This document shows positions 14,755 to 23,508 of a DNA stretch of 35,082 nucleotides, in pieces (position 1 is the first letter of the stretch; the number at the start of each line of letters is the position of its first letter). A program made the position numbers and the translations under genes. The notes below the pieces were generated by a model. It was given only the letters and a program-made list of their open reading frames with translations, did not search any database and was not told where the DNA came from. The stretch is from the NCBI GenBank assembly GCA_045629005.1, contig JAZQQJ010000054.1, positions 1-35,082 of the forward strand. Reading direction: 5' to 3'. The stretch is from RGIG3528 sp045629005. GTDB lineage: Bacteria > Bacillota > Clostridia > Lachnospirales > Lachnospiraceae.

Positions 14755-15540
14755 ATGAAAAGGTTAGTGAAAAGAATTACAGCCATTCTTTTGGCGGTTG
14801 TTATGGGAGCTATGGCTCTCGGATGCGGATCGGACAAGTCAGACTCTGAATATGTAAAGGCAAATAAAAAGTTTGTGGTAGGCATTACAGACTTCGCACC
14901 CATGGATTATCAGGATGAGAACGGTAACTGGATCGGTTTTGACGCAGACTGCGCAAAGCTTTTTGCAGAAAAGGTTCTTGGCGTTGAATGTGAATTTGTT
15001 GAAATCGAGTGGGACAACAAGGTTAGCGAGCTTAACGGAAAGAGCATTGACTGCGTATGGAACGGCATGACTCTCGGCGAAGAAGTTCTCGCTGCTATGT
15101 CATGTTCAAAGGCATACTGCAATAATGCACAGACTGTTGTTGTAAAGAAAGAAAACAAGGACTTGTACAATAATATTGATGCACTTAAGTCAATTACTTT
15201 TGCTGTTGAAGCAGGTTCAGCAGGTGAAGCTGTTGTTAAGGAACTCGGTTTCAGCTACACACCTGTTCTTGCACAGGCTGATACACTCCTTGAAGTTTCT
15301 GCGGGCACAAGTGATGCAGCAGTTATCGATGCTCTTATGGCTGCAGCTATGGTTGGAGAAGGCACAGGTTATTCAAATCTTACATATACAATAGGTCTTA
15401 ATTCTGAGGAATACGGTGTAGGTTTCAGACAGGGTTCCGATCTTGCAGATATGCTTAACAAGTTCTTCAAGGATTACTATAAGGACATTGAGGAAATCGC
15501 AAAAAAGTACGGTATTGAGGCCGCATTAATCAAACAGTAA
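14755..15540 (+). CDS. ABC transporter substrate-binding lipoprotein, polar amino acid type
   Basis: 261 aa. The N-terminal lipoprotein signal has a basic start, a hydrophobic core and the lipobox ALGC with C24 as the lipidated cysteine. The mature part is a two-lobed class 3 binding protein (VGITDFAPMDYQDENG, then GFDADCAKLFAEKV). It hands its ligand to the permease and ATPase encoded next. The Asp of the second lobe (GTSDAAVID) is present. Where typical members have an arginine after MT-x-T-x-E to hold the ligand carboxylate, this one reads MTLGEEVLA, with V111 in that place. The ligand may therefore not be a standard amino acid. Confidence 0.88.
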   Translation: MKRLVKRITAILLAVVMGAMALGCGSDKSDSEYVKANKKFVVGITDFAPMDYQDENGNWIGFDADCAKLFAEKVLGVECEFVEIEWDNKVSELNGKSIDCVWNGMTLGEEVLAAMSCSKAYCNNAQTVVVKKENKDLYNNIDALKSITFAVEAGSAGEAVVKELGFSYTPVLAQADTLLEVSAGTSDAAVIDALMAAAMVGEGTGYSNLTYTIGLNSEEYGVGFRQGSDLADMLNKFFKDYYKDIEEIAKKYGIEAALIKQ

Positions 15541-15551
15541 CAGGGGTTATT

Positions 15552-16238
15552 ATGCAGAAGTTTCTGGAACAACTGCCAATAGTATTCAAATCGCTGAACA
15601 TAGGCTTCTTGCAGACACTGAAGCTTTTTGCGGTAACACTTATAGGGGCGCTTCCGCTTGGACTTGTTATCTGTTTTGGGTCAATGTCAAAAATAAAGCC
15701 GTTAAGTGCGTTCATAAAGTTCATCATATGGATTGTAAGAGGAACGCCCTTAATGATTCAGCTTCTCATCATATACTATTTCCCGGGGCTTATTCTCGGA
15801 ACATCTATATGGGGAAGCGGAGAAGCAGGCAGATTTACCGCCTCTGCGGTTGCTTTCATATTTAACTACGCATGCTATTTTTCTGAGATTTACAGAGGCG
15901 GCATACAGGCCGTTCCTGTTGGTCAGAGAGAAGCGGGACTTGTACTTGGAATGACGAAAAAGCAGATATTCGGAAAAATCACGCTTCTTCAGATGATTAA
16001 GCGCATTGTTCCGCCCATCTCCAATGAAGTCATTACTCTTGTCAAGGATACTGCACTCGCAAGAATCATTGCATTGCAGGAGATCATTTGGGCAGGACAG
16101 TCCTTCTTAAAGGGCTCGCAGGGCATTGCAGGTGAAATATGGCCGCTCTTCTTTACGGCGTTATATTATCTTTTGTTTACCGGCATTCTTACCATTTTGC
16201 TTGGCAGACTTGAGAAAAAACTGGAGTTTTTCAAATAA
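15552..16238 (+). CDS. ABC transporter permease, HisM/GlnP type
   Basis: 228 aa with about five membrane helices. The EAA-type cytoplasmic loop that docks on the ATPase is visible as VGQREAGLVLGMTKKQIFGK. The segment WIVRGTPLMIQLLIIYY is typical of polar amino acid permeases. Only one permease gene is present, so it would act as a homodimer. Its stop overlaps the ATPase start by one base (TAATG). Confidence 0.92.
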   Translation: MQKFLEQLPIVFKSLNIGFLQTLKLFAVTLIGALPLGLVICFGSMSKIKPLSAFIKFIIWIVRGTPLMIQLLIIYYFPGLILGTSIWGSGEAGRFTASAVAFIFNYACYFSEIYRGGIQAVPVGQREAGLVLGMTKKQIFGKITLLQMIKRIVPPISNEVITLVKDTALARIIALQEIIWAGQSFLKGSQGIAGEIWPLFFTALYYLLFTGILTILLGRLEKKLEFFK

Positions 16239-17032
16239 TGGCAGTTCTTGAAGTTAAAAACATAGAAAAACATTTTGAGAATACGAAAGTACTGAATGAC
16301 ATTTCGTTTTCTTTGGAACGTGGCTCAGCGCTTGCGATAATCGGTTCTTCCGGCTCCGGAAAGACAACTCTTTTGCGTTGCCTTAATTTCCTTGAGAAGC
16401 CTGATAACGGCGAGATTATTGTTAATGGTGAGAGGGTTTTCGATGCCACGGAAACGGAAAAGCTTTCCGAAAAGGAGCTGCGCGAGAGAAGACTTCACTT
16501 CGGACTTGTATTTCAGAATTTCAATCTTTTCCCGCAGTATACCGCGCTTGATAACGTGTGTCTTGCGGAAGAACTGTTTGTAAAGGAAACGGAAGAGTAT
16601 AAGAAGGCTCCGAAGGCCTTTAAGAAGCAAAAGCTTGCGGAGATTAAGAAACATGGCATGGACCTTTTGGAAAGAATGGGACTTGAAGACCGTGCCGGTC
16701 ACTATCCTCACCAGCTTTCCGGAGGACAGCAGCAGCGAGTTGCCATTGCACGTGCACTTGCGTTAAATCCCGATATTCTTCTTTTTGACGAGCCGACATC
16801 TGCTCTCGATCCTGAGCTTACAGGCGAGGTGCTTAAGGTAATACGTTCGCTTGCGGACCAGCACACCACAATGATTATTGTTACGCATGAAATGGCCTTC
16901 GCAAGAGATGTTGCCGACACGGTAATCTTTATGGACCAGGGTGTTATCGTTGAACAGGGGCCTGCAAAGGAAGTTATTGAGAATCCTAAGATGGAAAGAA
17001 CAAAACAGTTTCTTGCACATTATAATGAATAA
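16238..17032 (+). CDS. ABC transporter ATP-binding protein, polar amino acid type
   Basis: 264 aa. Walker A GSSGSGKT is at 36-43, the Q-loop is in LVFQNFNLFPQ, the signature is LSGGQQQR, Walker B is ILLFDEPTSALDPE, and the switch histidine is in IVTHEM. All catalytic motifs are intact, so it should energise the importer made with the preceding permease and binding protein. The helical region carries a Lys/Glu-rich stretch (about 120-145) somewhat longer than in GlnQ. The gene ends the operon before a bidirectional terminator. Confidence 0.94.
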   Translation: MAVLEVKNIEKHFENTKVLNDISFSLERGSALAIIGSSGSGKTTLLRCLNFLEKPDNGEIIVNGERVFDATETEKLSEKELRERRLHFGLVFQNFNLFPQYTALDNVCLAEELFVKETEEYKKAPKAFKKQKLAEIKKHGMDLLERMGLEDRAGHYPHQLSGGQQQRVAIARALALNPDILLFDEPTSALDPELTGEVLKVIRSLADQHTTMIIVTHEMAFARDVADTVIFMDQGVIVEQGPAKEVIENPKMERTKQFLAHYNE

Positions 17033-17049
17033 TAGATTTTTTACACTAA

Positions 17050-17076
17050 AAAAGCTTCGGAGTTACCGAAGCTTTT
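17050..17076. terminator. Bidirectional terminator after the ABC operon
   Basis: AAAAGCTTCGG (17050-17060) pairs perfectly with CCGAAGCTTTT (17066-17076) around AGTTA, with A-runs and T-runs on the two sides. It separates the ABC operon from the convergent membrane-protein gene. Confidence 0.88.
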
Positions 17077-17136
17077 ATTTTTGAATATCATTATTTTTGA
17101 GCGTAAGCGAGAAAATGATGATTGAAGTAATGTCCG

Positions 17137-18264
17137 TCAGCGCTTTCTGGAAGAGATGGCTCTTTTGTACTGATTTCTTTTTTGAGAAGCATAATCGACG
17201 TATTCCTGGGGAATCAGACCGTTTGTCTGCATTTGGTTCAGATTCTCAATGAATTCACCGTCATCTTCGGCATTTGCGGCAAGATCGGACAGGGTAAGGA
17301 GAACCTGGTCCTTATACTCCCCACCGGAAAGTACACCGTCTCTGTACATGAGGCGAGCAGTGTAAACTTCTCGGAAGTATGAGCCGTATGCGTCTGAATT
17401 GGTACGAGAATCGGTAAGTACAACATTTAATGAAAGAACATGCATTATATTCTTTACGGAGTTGGAGGTACACCATATGTCGGGGCCTATGCCGTAAAGA
17501 TTCTTCCGGTATGTGGTACGGTGTGTGCGGGGATCTTCACCCTGAGTGTAATTCGGAAGGAGTGAAGAGTAGAGCCTTGAAATGTTGGAGTCGGTTTTAA
17601 AGTTATCATACTCCTGGGAAGGCTTACTTGCTACGCCTGCACGTACTTTCAGATCAGGAAACTCGGCAATCGGAAACTTCACCATACGAGGCTCGGATTC
17701 CAGAAGGAGAATGTAAACGTAAACCTTGTCTTTCCAGAGAAAGCCCGGACATTCGGTAATCTTTTCTTTTTTGCAGCTGTCTATGAGAAGCATAACGTGT
17801 TCCTGACGGACCTTGTACTTGTACATAACCTTTTTAAGGTATTTGTCATCGTATTGGTCAAAGGGATTTTCAGGAACGTCTCTGTCACGTGAATCCTTTT
17901 TGGCTTCTTCAGAAACTCCCTCGTCATCCTTTGCCTTTTCCTTGTCGGAGGAAACCCATTCAAGAGCACCGGGAGTATCGTCATCTTCCTCAGCTTTCTT
18001 ACGTTCGCGTTCGGCACGTTTTTCGGCACGATATTTTTCACGTTTTTCACGTTCCACAACTTCTTTTGAAAAATCTGTTCCGAATATATATGCAAGATCG
18101 ACAAGGAGAAGAATAATTGAAACGAAGGTGAGAGTGGAGTTAAAAGTGACGATGGAAACAACAAGAAGTGCAACAGAAACAAGCAGTCCGGCAATCATTA
18201 CGGCAAGGACTGTTTTTGTTTTTGCGTCACCATGTTTGAATGTATTTATTATCTTATTATTCAT
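17137..18264 (-). CDS. Membrane-anchored protein of unknown function
   Basis: 375 aa, no family recognised. Two membrane helices near the N-terminus (about 18-40 and 44-62) are followed by a highly charged Lys/Arg/Glu stretch (about 66-135) likely to be disordered or coiled. A folded cytoplasmic-type domain of about 235 residues follows, with conserved-looking PGFLWKDKVYVYILL and YGIGPDIWCTSN segments. The long antisense ORF over the charged stretch is a shadow. The start ATG at 18264 has no ribosome site and lies 9 bases from a TATAAT box, so the message may be leaderless. A structural or envelope role is possible but not shown. Confidence 0.65.
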   Translation of the reverse strand: MNNKIINTFKHGDAKTKTVLAVMIAGLLVSVALLVVSIVTFNSTLTFVSIILLLVDLAYIFGTDFSKEVVEREKREKYRAEKRAERERKKAEEDDDTPGALEWVSSDKEKAKDDEGVSEEAKKDSRDRDVPENPFDQYDDKYLKKVMYKYKVRQEHVMLLIDSCKKEKITECPGFLWKDKVYVYILLLESEPRMVKFPIAEFPDLKVRAGVASKPSQEYDNFKTDSNISRLYSSLLPNYTQGEDPRTHRTTYRKNLYGIGPDIWCTSNSVKNIMHVLSLNVVLTDSRTNSDAYGSYFREVYTARLMYRDGVLSGGEYKDQVLLTLSDLAANAEDDGEFIENLNQMQTNGLIPQEYVDYASQKRNQYKRAISSRKR

Positions 18265-18272
18265 AGTAATTA

Positions 18273-18300
18273 ATTATAGCTGAAAATTGAATTATTACAA
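18273..18300 (-). promoter_or_regulatory. Minus-strand promoter abutting the start at 18264
   Basis: On the minus strand TTGTAA (18295-18300) and TATAAT (18273-18278) are 16 bp apart. Transcription would begin around 18264-18267, at or next to the ATG, and no Shine-Dalgarno sequence is present. Confidence 0.55.
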
Positions 18301-18313
18301 TGAGGAAATGATA

Positions 18314-18342
18314 TTGACAATGCAAGTATTATTGTATACAAT
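18314..18342 (+). promoter_or_regulatory. Promoter with overlapping GntR-type palindrome
   Basis: TTGACA (18314-18319), 17 bp, TACAAT (18337-18342). The perfect 12-bp palindrome ATTGTATACAAT at 18331-18342 covers the -10 box. Its core TTGTATACAA fits the TnGTnnACnA-like pattern of FadR/FCD-type GntR operators, and such a regulator is encoded in this operon (21045-21743). Confidence 0.75.
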
Positions 18343-18395
18343 TATGCACAATTGATTTTTGGGGAATATAAATACATTTATCGGAGGAATAAATC

Positions 18396-19814
18396 ATGCT
18401 TGAAGAAGTAATGAAAAACAGAAAAGTATATGTCAATCCTCACAACAATCTTCTTACACTCGAAGAGCATATGTATGAGCTTGTAGATGTTGTAAAACCC
18501 AATGTTTTCAGAAACCTTTTCCCCTATGAAGAGATTCCGAAGATTGCGTTCAACGACCGTATTGTACCGCATTGCTTTCCTGATGAAATCTGGATTACAG
18601 ATACAACGTTCAGAGACGGCCAGCAGTCGAGAGCTCCTTATACAGCAGAGCAGATTGTAACAATATATGACATGCTTCATAAACTCGGCGGTCCGAATGG
18701 TCTCATCCGTCAGAGTGAGTTCTTTGTATATAGTAAAAAGGACAGAGATGCTCTTTACAAATGTATGGAGCGTGGCTACAAGTTCCCTGAATGTACAACA
18801 TGGATTCGTGCAAGCAAGAAGGACTTTGAACTTGTAAAAGAGCTTGGTATTAAGGAAACAGGTATTCTTGTATCCTGCTCCGATTACCATATTTTCTATA
18901 AGATGAAAATGACACGTGCCCAGGTTATGGAGCACTATCTTAACATAGTAAGAGAATGTCTTGAAACAGGCATTGCTCCGCGTTGCCACCTTGAGGATAT
19001 TACACGTTCCGATATTTACGGTTTCGTTATTCCTTTCTGCTTCGAGCTTATGAGACTCGGTGCAGAATACGGCATACCTGTAAAGATTCGTGCCTGCGAT
19101 ACAATGGGCTACGGAGTAAACTTCCCCGGCGCAGTTATTCCCCGTTCCGTACAGGGTATTATCTACGGTATTATGACACACGGCGGAGTTCCTTCAGAGC
19201 TTCTTGAGTGGCATGGTCACAATGACTTCTACAAAGCAGTTTCAAACTCCACAACAGCATGGCTTTACGGCGCATCCGGCGTTAACTGCTCACTCTTCGG
19301 TATTGGTGAGAGAACAGGTAATACACCGCTTGAAGCAATGGTATTTGAGTATGCACAGCTTAAAGGTACACTCGACGGAATGGATACAACCGTTATCACT
19401 GAGCTTGCAGAATACTATACAAAGGAACTTGGTTATAAGATTCCGCCTCGTACACCTTTCGTTGGAAAAAACTTCAACGTTACACGTGCGGGCATTCACG
19501 CTGACGGACTTCTTAAGAATGAGGAGATTTACAACATCTTCGATACAGAGAAATTCCTGAATCGTCCTGTAGTCGTTTCTGTTTCAAATACATCCGGTCT
19601 CGCAGGCATTGCACACTGGATTAATACATACTTTAAGCTTAAAGGTGATGCACAGATTTCCAAGTCGCATCCCATGGTAGTCAAGATAAAAGAGTGGGTT
19701 GATGAGCAGTACGATAACGGACGTATCACTGTTATTACCGACAAGGAAATGTCTGAGCTTATTACAAAATATCAGCCTGAATACGGCATCGACCTTCCTG
19801 CAGTAACAGAATAA
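18396..19814 (+). CDS. Re-citrate synthase-like enzyme (isopropylmalate/homocitrate synthase superfamily)
   Basis: 472 aa. The DRE-TIM barrel signature of the LeuA/NifV family is present as DTTFRDGQQSR (69-79), with the metal-binding EWHGHNDF segment in the middle of the chain and GERTGNTPLEA after it. The long N-terminal extension with NVFRNLFPYEEIPKI and the GGPNGLIRQSEFF motif fit the clostridial Re-citrate synthases, which condense oxaloacetate and acetyl-CoA, better than leucine-pathway LeuA. LeuA would also carry a C-terminal allosteric domain, which is missing here. The adjoining dehydrogenase supports citrate-to-2-oxoglutarate metabolism, although no aconitase is in the window. Start follows CGGAGGAATAAATC. 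Alternative: homocitrate or another alkylmalate synthase. Confidence 0.8.
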   Translation: MLEEVMKNRKVYVNPHNNLLTLEEHMYELVDVVKPNVFRNLFPYEEIPKIAFNDRIVPHCFPDEIWITDTTFRDGQQSRAPYTAEQIVTIYDMLHKLGGPNGLIRQSEFFVYSKKDRDALYKCMERGYKFPECTTWIRASKKDFELVKELGIKETGILVSCSDYHIFYKMKMTRAQVMEHYLNIVRECLETGIAPRCHLEDITRSDIYGFVIPFCFELMRLGAEYGIPVKIRACDTMGYGVNFPGAVIPRSVQGIIYGIMTHGGVPSELLEWHGHNDFYKAVSNSTTAWLYGASGVNCSLFGIGERTGNTPLEAMVFEYAQLKGTLDGMDTTVITELAEYYTKELGYKIPPRTPFVGKNFNVTRAGIHADGLLKNEEIYNIFDTEKFLNRPVVVSVSNTSGLAGIAHWINTYFKLKGDAQISKSHPMVVKIKEWVDEQYDNGRITVITDKEMSELITKYQPEYGIDLPAVTE

Positions 19815-19844
19815 AACAGAAAAAATATCGGAGGATTAAAAATA

Positions 19845-21014
19845 ATGGATTACACAGCACAAATCGAAAATGCAAAAGAACAGTTTGGCAAGCTTCTTGC
19901 AGAGCAGCTCAAGAGAGTTGAAGATATGAAGGCACAGGGTGGCTTTGTTGACTACTCAAAGCTTGACACCATCAAAATCGGTGTCTGCGGCGGTGACGGC
20001 ATTGGTCCTGCAATCACAAAGCAGGCTCAGAGAATTCTTGAATATCTCCTTGAGGATGAGGTTAAAAAGGGTAAGGTAAAATTTAAGGTTATAGACGGCC
20101 TTACAATTGAAAGAAGAGTTGCGGAGAATGCTGCTATTCCTGCAGATGTTCTTGAAGAGCTTAAGGGCTGTGACGTTATTCTTAAAGGCCCCACAACCAC
20201 CCCTCGTAAGGGCGATCCTTGGCCTAACGTTGAATCCGCCAATGTTGCAATGAGAAAAGCACTTGACCTTTTTGCAAATGTGCGTCCCGTACGCATCCCC
20301 GAGCAGGGCATTGACTGGACCTTCTACCGTGAAAATACAGAGGGTGCTTACGCTGTAGGCAGCAAGGGCGTTCATGTTACAGAAGACCTCGGCGTCGATT
20401 TTACTGTTGTTACATCACAGGGCTGTGAGAGAATCATCCGTGCAGCATTCGAATTTGCAAAGGCAAACGGAAAGACAAGAGTTACAGCAGTTACAAAGGC
20501 AAACATCATTAAGACTACAGACGGTAAGTTCCTTGACACATTCCGTGAGATTGCAAAGGAATATCCCGATATTACAGCTGATGACTGGTACATTGACATC
20601 ATGACGGCAAAGCTCATTGACGAGAACAGACGCCGTGACTTCCAGGTTGTTGTTCTTCCCAACCTCTACGGTGACATCATCACAGATGAAGCTGCTGAGT
20701 TCCAGGGTGGTGTAGGTACGGCAGGATCTGCAAATATCGGCAAGAAATATGCTATGTTCGAAGCTATTCATGGCTCTGCACCCAGAATGGTTGCTGAAGG
20801 CAGAGATATTTACGCAGATCCTTGCAGTGTAATCCGCGCAGGCGCAATGCTTCTTGCACACATCGGCTACAAGAACGAAGCAGACCTTCTCTACAAGGCA
20901 CTTGATATTTGTACAATTACCGAGAAGAAGTACGTTATTACAGGACGTGATACAGGCGTTACAGGCGAGAAGTTTGCTGATTACATTATGGAGACAATCG
21001 CATCACTTAAATAG
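19845..21014 (+). CDS. Isocitrate/isopropylmalate dehydrogenase family protein, probably NAD-isocitrate dehydrogenase
   Basis: 389 aa. It has the beta-decarboxylating dehydrogenase landmarks: GDGIGPAITKQ near 50, YRENTEGAYAVGSKG in the centre, the GDIITDEAAEFQGGVG metal-site aspartate region, and the EAIHGSAPRMVAEGRDIYADPC cofactor loop. An extra N-terminal helix (1 to about 40) precedes the core. In this operon, 30 bases behind a citrate-synthase-like gene, isocitrate oxidation to 2-oxoglutarate is the most economical role, feeding glutamate synthesis. Isopropylmalate dehydrogenase or a related 2-hydroxyacid activity cannot be excluded from sequence. Ribosome site GGAGG precedes the ATG. Confidence 0.82.
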   Translation: MDYTAQIENAKEQFGKLLAEQLKRVEDMKAQGGFVDYSKLDTIKIGVCGGDGIGPAITKQAQRILEYLLEDEVKKGKVKFKVIDGLTIERRVAENAAIPADVLEELKGCDVILKGPTTTPRKGDPWPNVESANVAMRKALDLFANVRPVRIPEQGIDWTFYRENTEGAYAVGSKGVHVTEDLGVDFTVVTSQGCERIIRAAFEFAKANGKTRVTAVTKANIIKTTDGKFLDTFREIAKEYPDITADDWYIDIMTAKLIDENRRRDFQVVVLPNLYGDIITDEAAEFQGGVGTAGSANIGKKYAMFEAIHGSAPRMVAEGRDIYADPCSVIRAGAMLLAHIGYKNEADLLYKALDICTITEKKYVITGRDTGVTGEKFADYIMETIASLK

Positions 21015-21044
21015 TGTGCGCAGGAAAATATCCGGGGTGGATGA

Positions 21045-21743
21045 ATGAGCAAAAAAGAAGAAAATATGGAAGTAAAGGAAGAAGGCAAGGTTTCCGGAGA
21101 AGTGACCGACAAGTATTCCTTAAGAGGTCGTGTTTTCAACAGAATCCGTGAGGACATTCTTTCAGGTAAGTATTCCGAAAACGAGGAACTTAAGGAAGTT
21201 ACGATAGGCAATGAGCTTGGTGTTTCACGAACACCTGTCCGTGAGGCTTTGAGACAGCTTGAGCTTGAAGGCCTTGTAAACATTATTCCCAATAAGGGAG
21301 CATATGTTACAGGCATTTCCCAGAAGGACATTCATGACATTTACGTCATCCGTTCATATCTGGAGGGTCTTGCTGCAAACTGGGCATGTTCCTCAATGAC
21401 CGATGATGAGATTGACGCACTTGAAGAAAACGTATATCTTTCCGAATTCCATGTTAAAAAAGGTCATTATGAGCAGATTGTAGAGCTGGACAGCCAGTTC
21501 CACGAGATGATTTATAAGGCATCCGGAAGTAAAATTCTGGAGCACCAGCTTTCAACATATCATCATTATGTTGAACGAATCAGAAAGGTTTCTCTCGGAA
21601 TGAAGGAACGTGCAACAAAGTCAAACGAGGAGCACGCAGCCATCCTTGAGGCAATCAAAGCAAGAGATAAAAAACTGGCGGAAAAGCTTGCGCATGCGCA
21701 CATCATTTCCACCATTGAAAACCTGAACAAACAGGGACTATAG
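21045..21743 (+). CDS. GntR-family regulator, FadR/FCD subfamily
   Basis: 232 aa. A charged N-terminal tail (1 to about 22) is followed by a winged helix-turn-helix (about 25-90; ELGVSRTPVREALRQLELEGLV is the canonical recognition region) and a helical FCD ligand domain (about 95-225) with the D-x3-H...H pattern typical of metal/carboxylate-binding FCD folds (LDSQFHEMIYKASG, AHAHIISTIENL). It lies inside the citrate-synthase/IDH/iorAB operon and probably controls it through the palindrome on the operon's -10 box. The effector is probably an organic acid, but this is inference. Confidence 0.9.
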   Translation: MSKKEENMEVKEEGKVSGEVTDKYSLRGRVFNRIREDILSGKYSENEELKEVTIGNELGVSRTPVREALRQLELEGLVNIIPNKGAYVTGISQKDIHDIYVIRSYLEGLAANWACSSMTDDEIDALEENVYLSEFHVKKGHYEQIVELDSQFHEMIYKASGSKILEHQLSTYHHYVERIRKVSLGMKERATKSNEEHAAILEAIKARDKKLAEKLAHAHIISTIENLNKQGL

Positions 21744-21753
21744 GAGAATTGTT

Positions 21754-23496
21754 ATGGCAGAATCAAAAATCATGCTCGGAAACGAGGCAATAGCCCGCGG
21801 CGCTTATGAAGCAGGTGTTAAGGTTTCCGCAGCATATCCCGGCACACCCAGCACGGAAATAAGCGAATCCATTGTTGCATACAAGGATGTACTTTATTCC
21901 GAGTGGTCACCAAATGAAAAGGTTGCAACGGAAGTTGCAATAGGCGCATCAATGTCAGGCGTCAGAAGCATGTGCTGCATGAAGCACGTTGGCGTTAACG
22001 TTGCTGCAGACCCTCTTTACACCGCATCCTACATCGGGGTTAACGGCGGAATGGTACTTGTTGCAGCAGACGATCCCGGCCTTTACAGCTCTCAGAACGA
22101 GCAGGATACAAGAATGATCGGACGTGCAGCAAATGTGCCTGTAATTGAGCCCTCCGATTCTCAGGAAGCAAAGGATTTTATGAAGATTGCTTTCGAGATT
22201 TCTGAAGAGTACGACACACCTGTTATTCTCCGTACTACAACAAGACTTTCACACTCACAGTGCAAGGTTACTCTCTGCGACAGAACAGAAGTTCCCGACA
22301 AGCCCTATGAGAGAAATATTGCAAAGAACGTTATGATGCCCGGCATGGCCAAGAAGCGTCACATTGTTGTTGAAGAAAGAATGAACCGCCTCGCAAAGGA
22401 AGGCTCAAAGCTTTCAATCAACCGCGCTGAATATAATGACCTTTCCATCGGCTTCATTACAAACGGTATTGCATACCAGTACGTTAAGGAAGCATGCCCT
22501 ACGGCATCCGTTCTTAAACTGGGTTTGACAAATCCGCTTCCCGTAGATATCATCAAGGAGTTTGCAACTAAGGTTGACAAGCTTTACATTTTTGAGGAAC
22601 TTGAGCCCGTTATTGAAGAGCAGGTTAAGTCCTGGGGCATCAAGTGCATCGGTAAGGAAATATTCACAAAGCAGGGCGAGTACAGCGCAAACCTTTTAAG
22701 AAAGGCTGTTCTTGGTCAGGATATGAACTTTGCCGCTCCTGCGGAAGTACCCGGACGTCCTCCCATTTTCTGTGCAGGCTGTCCTCACAGAAGCGTATAT
22801 TCCGTACTCGCAAAGCTTAAGATTCATGCTGCAGGCGATATAGGCTGCTACACACTCGGCGCACAGGCACCTCTTTCTGTTGTTGATACAACAGTCTGCA
22901 TGGGCGCAAGCATCTCCACACTTCATGGTATGGAGAAGGCAAAGGGTAAGGATTACATTAAGAACTGGGTTGCTGTTATCGGCGATTCAACATTCCTTCA
23001 TACAGGTGTTAATTCCCTTATTAACATGGTTTACAACAAGGGAACCGGCACGGTAATGATTCTTGACAATTCCACAACAGGTATGACAGGCCATCAGGAT
23101 CATGCTGCAACGGGCAAGACTCTTATGGGCGACGAAACATATGCAATCGATATTTTCAACCTCTGCAAGGCTATCGGTGTTGAGAACGTATATGAAATAA
23201 GCGCATTCGACCAGAAGGGCCTTGAGGAACTCGTTAAGCGCGAAACACAGCGTGAAGCAGTTTCCGTAATCATTACAAAGGCTCCGTGCGTACTTCTTAA
23301 GAGCAACAAGTTTACACAGAAGTGTGTTGCAGACCCTGAGAAGTGTAAGAAGTGCGGTATGTGTCAGAAGCCCGCATGTCCTGCACTCACAAGAAATGCC
23401 GATGGAACAATTTCAATCGACGAAGTAAGCTGTAACGGCTGTGGCCTCTGCATGTCACTTTGTAAGTTTGATGCCATTAAGAAAGCAGACAAGTAG
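21754..23496 (+). CDS. iorA: Indolepyruvate:ferredoxin oxidoreductase alpha subunit
   Basis: 580 aa. IorA carries the thiamine diphosphate site that oxidatively decarboxylates aryl-pyruvates from aromatic amino acids to aryl-acetyl-CoA with ferredoxin reduction. The N-terminal domain begins MLGNEAIARGAYEAGVKVS and has the AAYPGTPSTEI motif. The TPP domain carries CAGCPHRSVYSVL, GDIGCYTLGAQAPL and GDSTFLHTGVNSL. The last 60 residues hold a two-cluster ferredoxin domain: CKKCGMCQKPACP and CNGCGLCMSLCK. All expected parts are intact. The partner iorB follows 12 bases later. No phenylacetate-CoA ligase, a frequent partner, lies next to it here. Confidence 0.93.
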   Translation: MAESKIMLGNEAIARGAYEAGVKVSAAYPGTPSTEISESIVAYKDVLYSEWSPNEKVATEVAIGASMSGVRSMCCMKHVGVNVAADPLYTASYIGVNGGMVLVAADDPGLYSSQNEQDTRMIGRAANVPVIEPSDSQEAKDFMKIAFEISEEYDTPVILRTTTRLSHSQCKVTLCDRTEVPDKPYERNIAKNVMMPGMAKKRHIVVEERMNRLAKEGSKLSINRAEYNDLSIGFITNGIAYQYVKEACPTASVLKLGLTNPLPVDIIKEFATKVDKLYIFEELEPVIEEQVKSWGIKCIGKEIFTKQGEYSANLLRKAVLGQDMNFAAPAEVPGRPPIFCAGCPHRSVYSVLAKLKIHAAGDIGCYTLGAQAPLSVVDTTVCMGASISTLHGMEKAKGKDYIKNWVAVIGDSTFLHTGVNSLINMVYNKGTGTVMILDNSTTGMTGHQDHAATGKTLMGDETYAIDIFNLCKAIGVENVYEISAFDQKGLEELVKRETQREAVSVIITKAPCVLLKSNKFTQKCVADPEKCKKCGMCQKPACPALTRNADGTISIDEVSCNGCGLCMSLCKFDAIKKADK

Positions 23497-23508
23497 GAGG
23501 GGACGAAG

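Noticed and set aside
17813..18283. 156-codon serine-rich plus-strand ORF
   Set aside because: Antisense shadow of the charged stretch of the minus-strand membrane protein.
18396..19814. Leucine-pathway LeuA
   Set aside because: No C-terminal allosteric domain, and no leuB, leuC or leuD context; the Re-citrate-synthase-like extension fits better, though the enzyme class is not proven.
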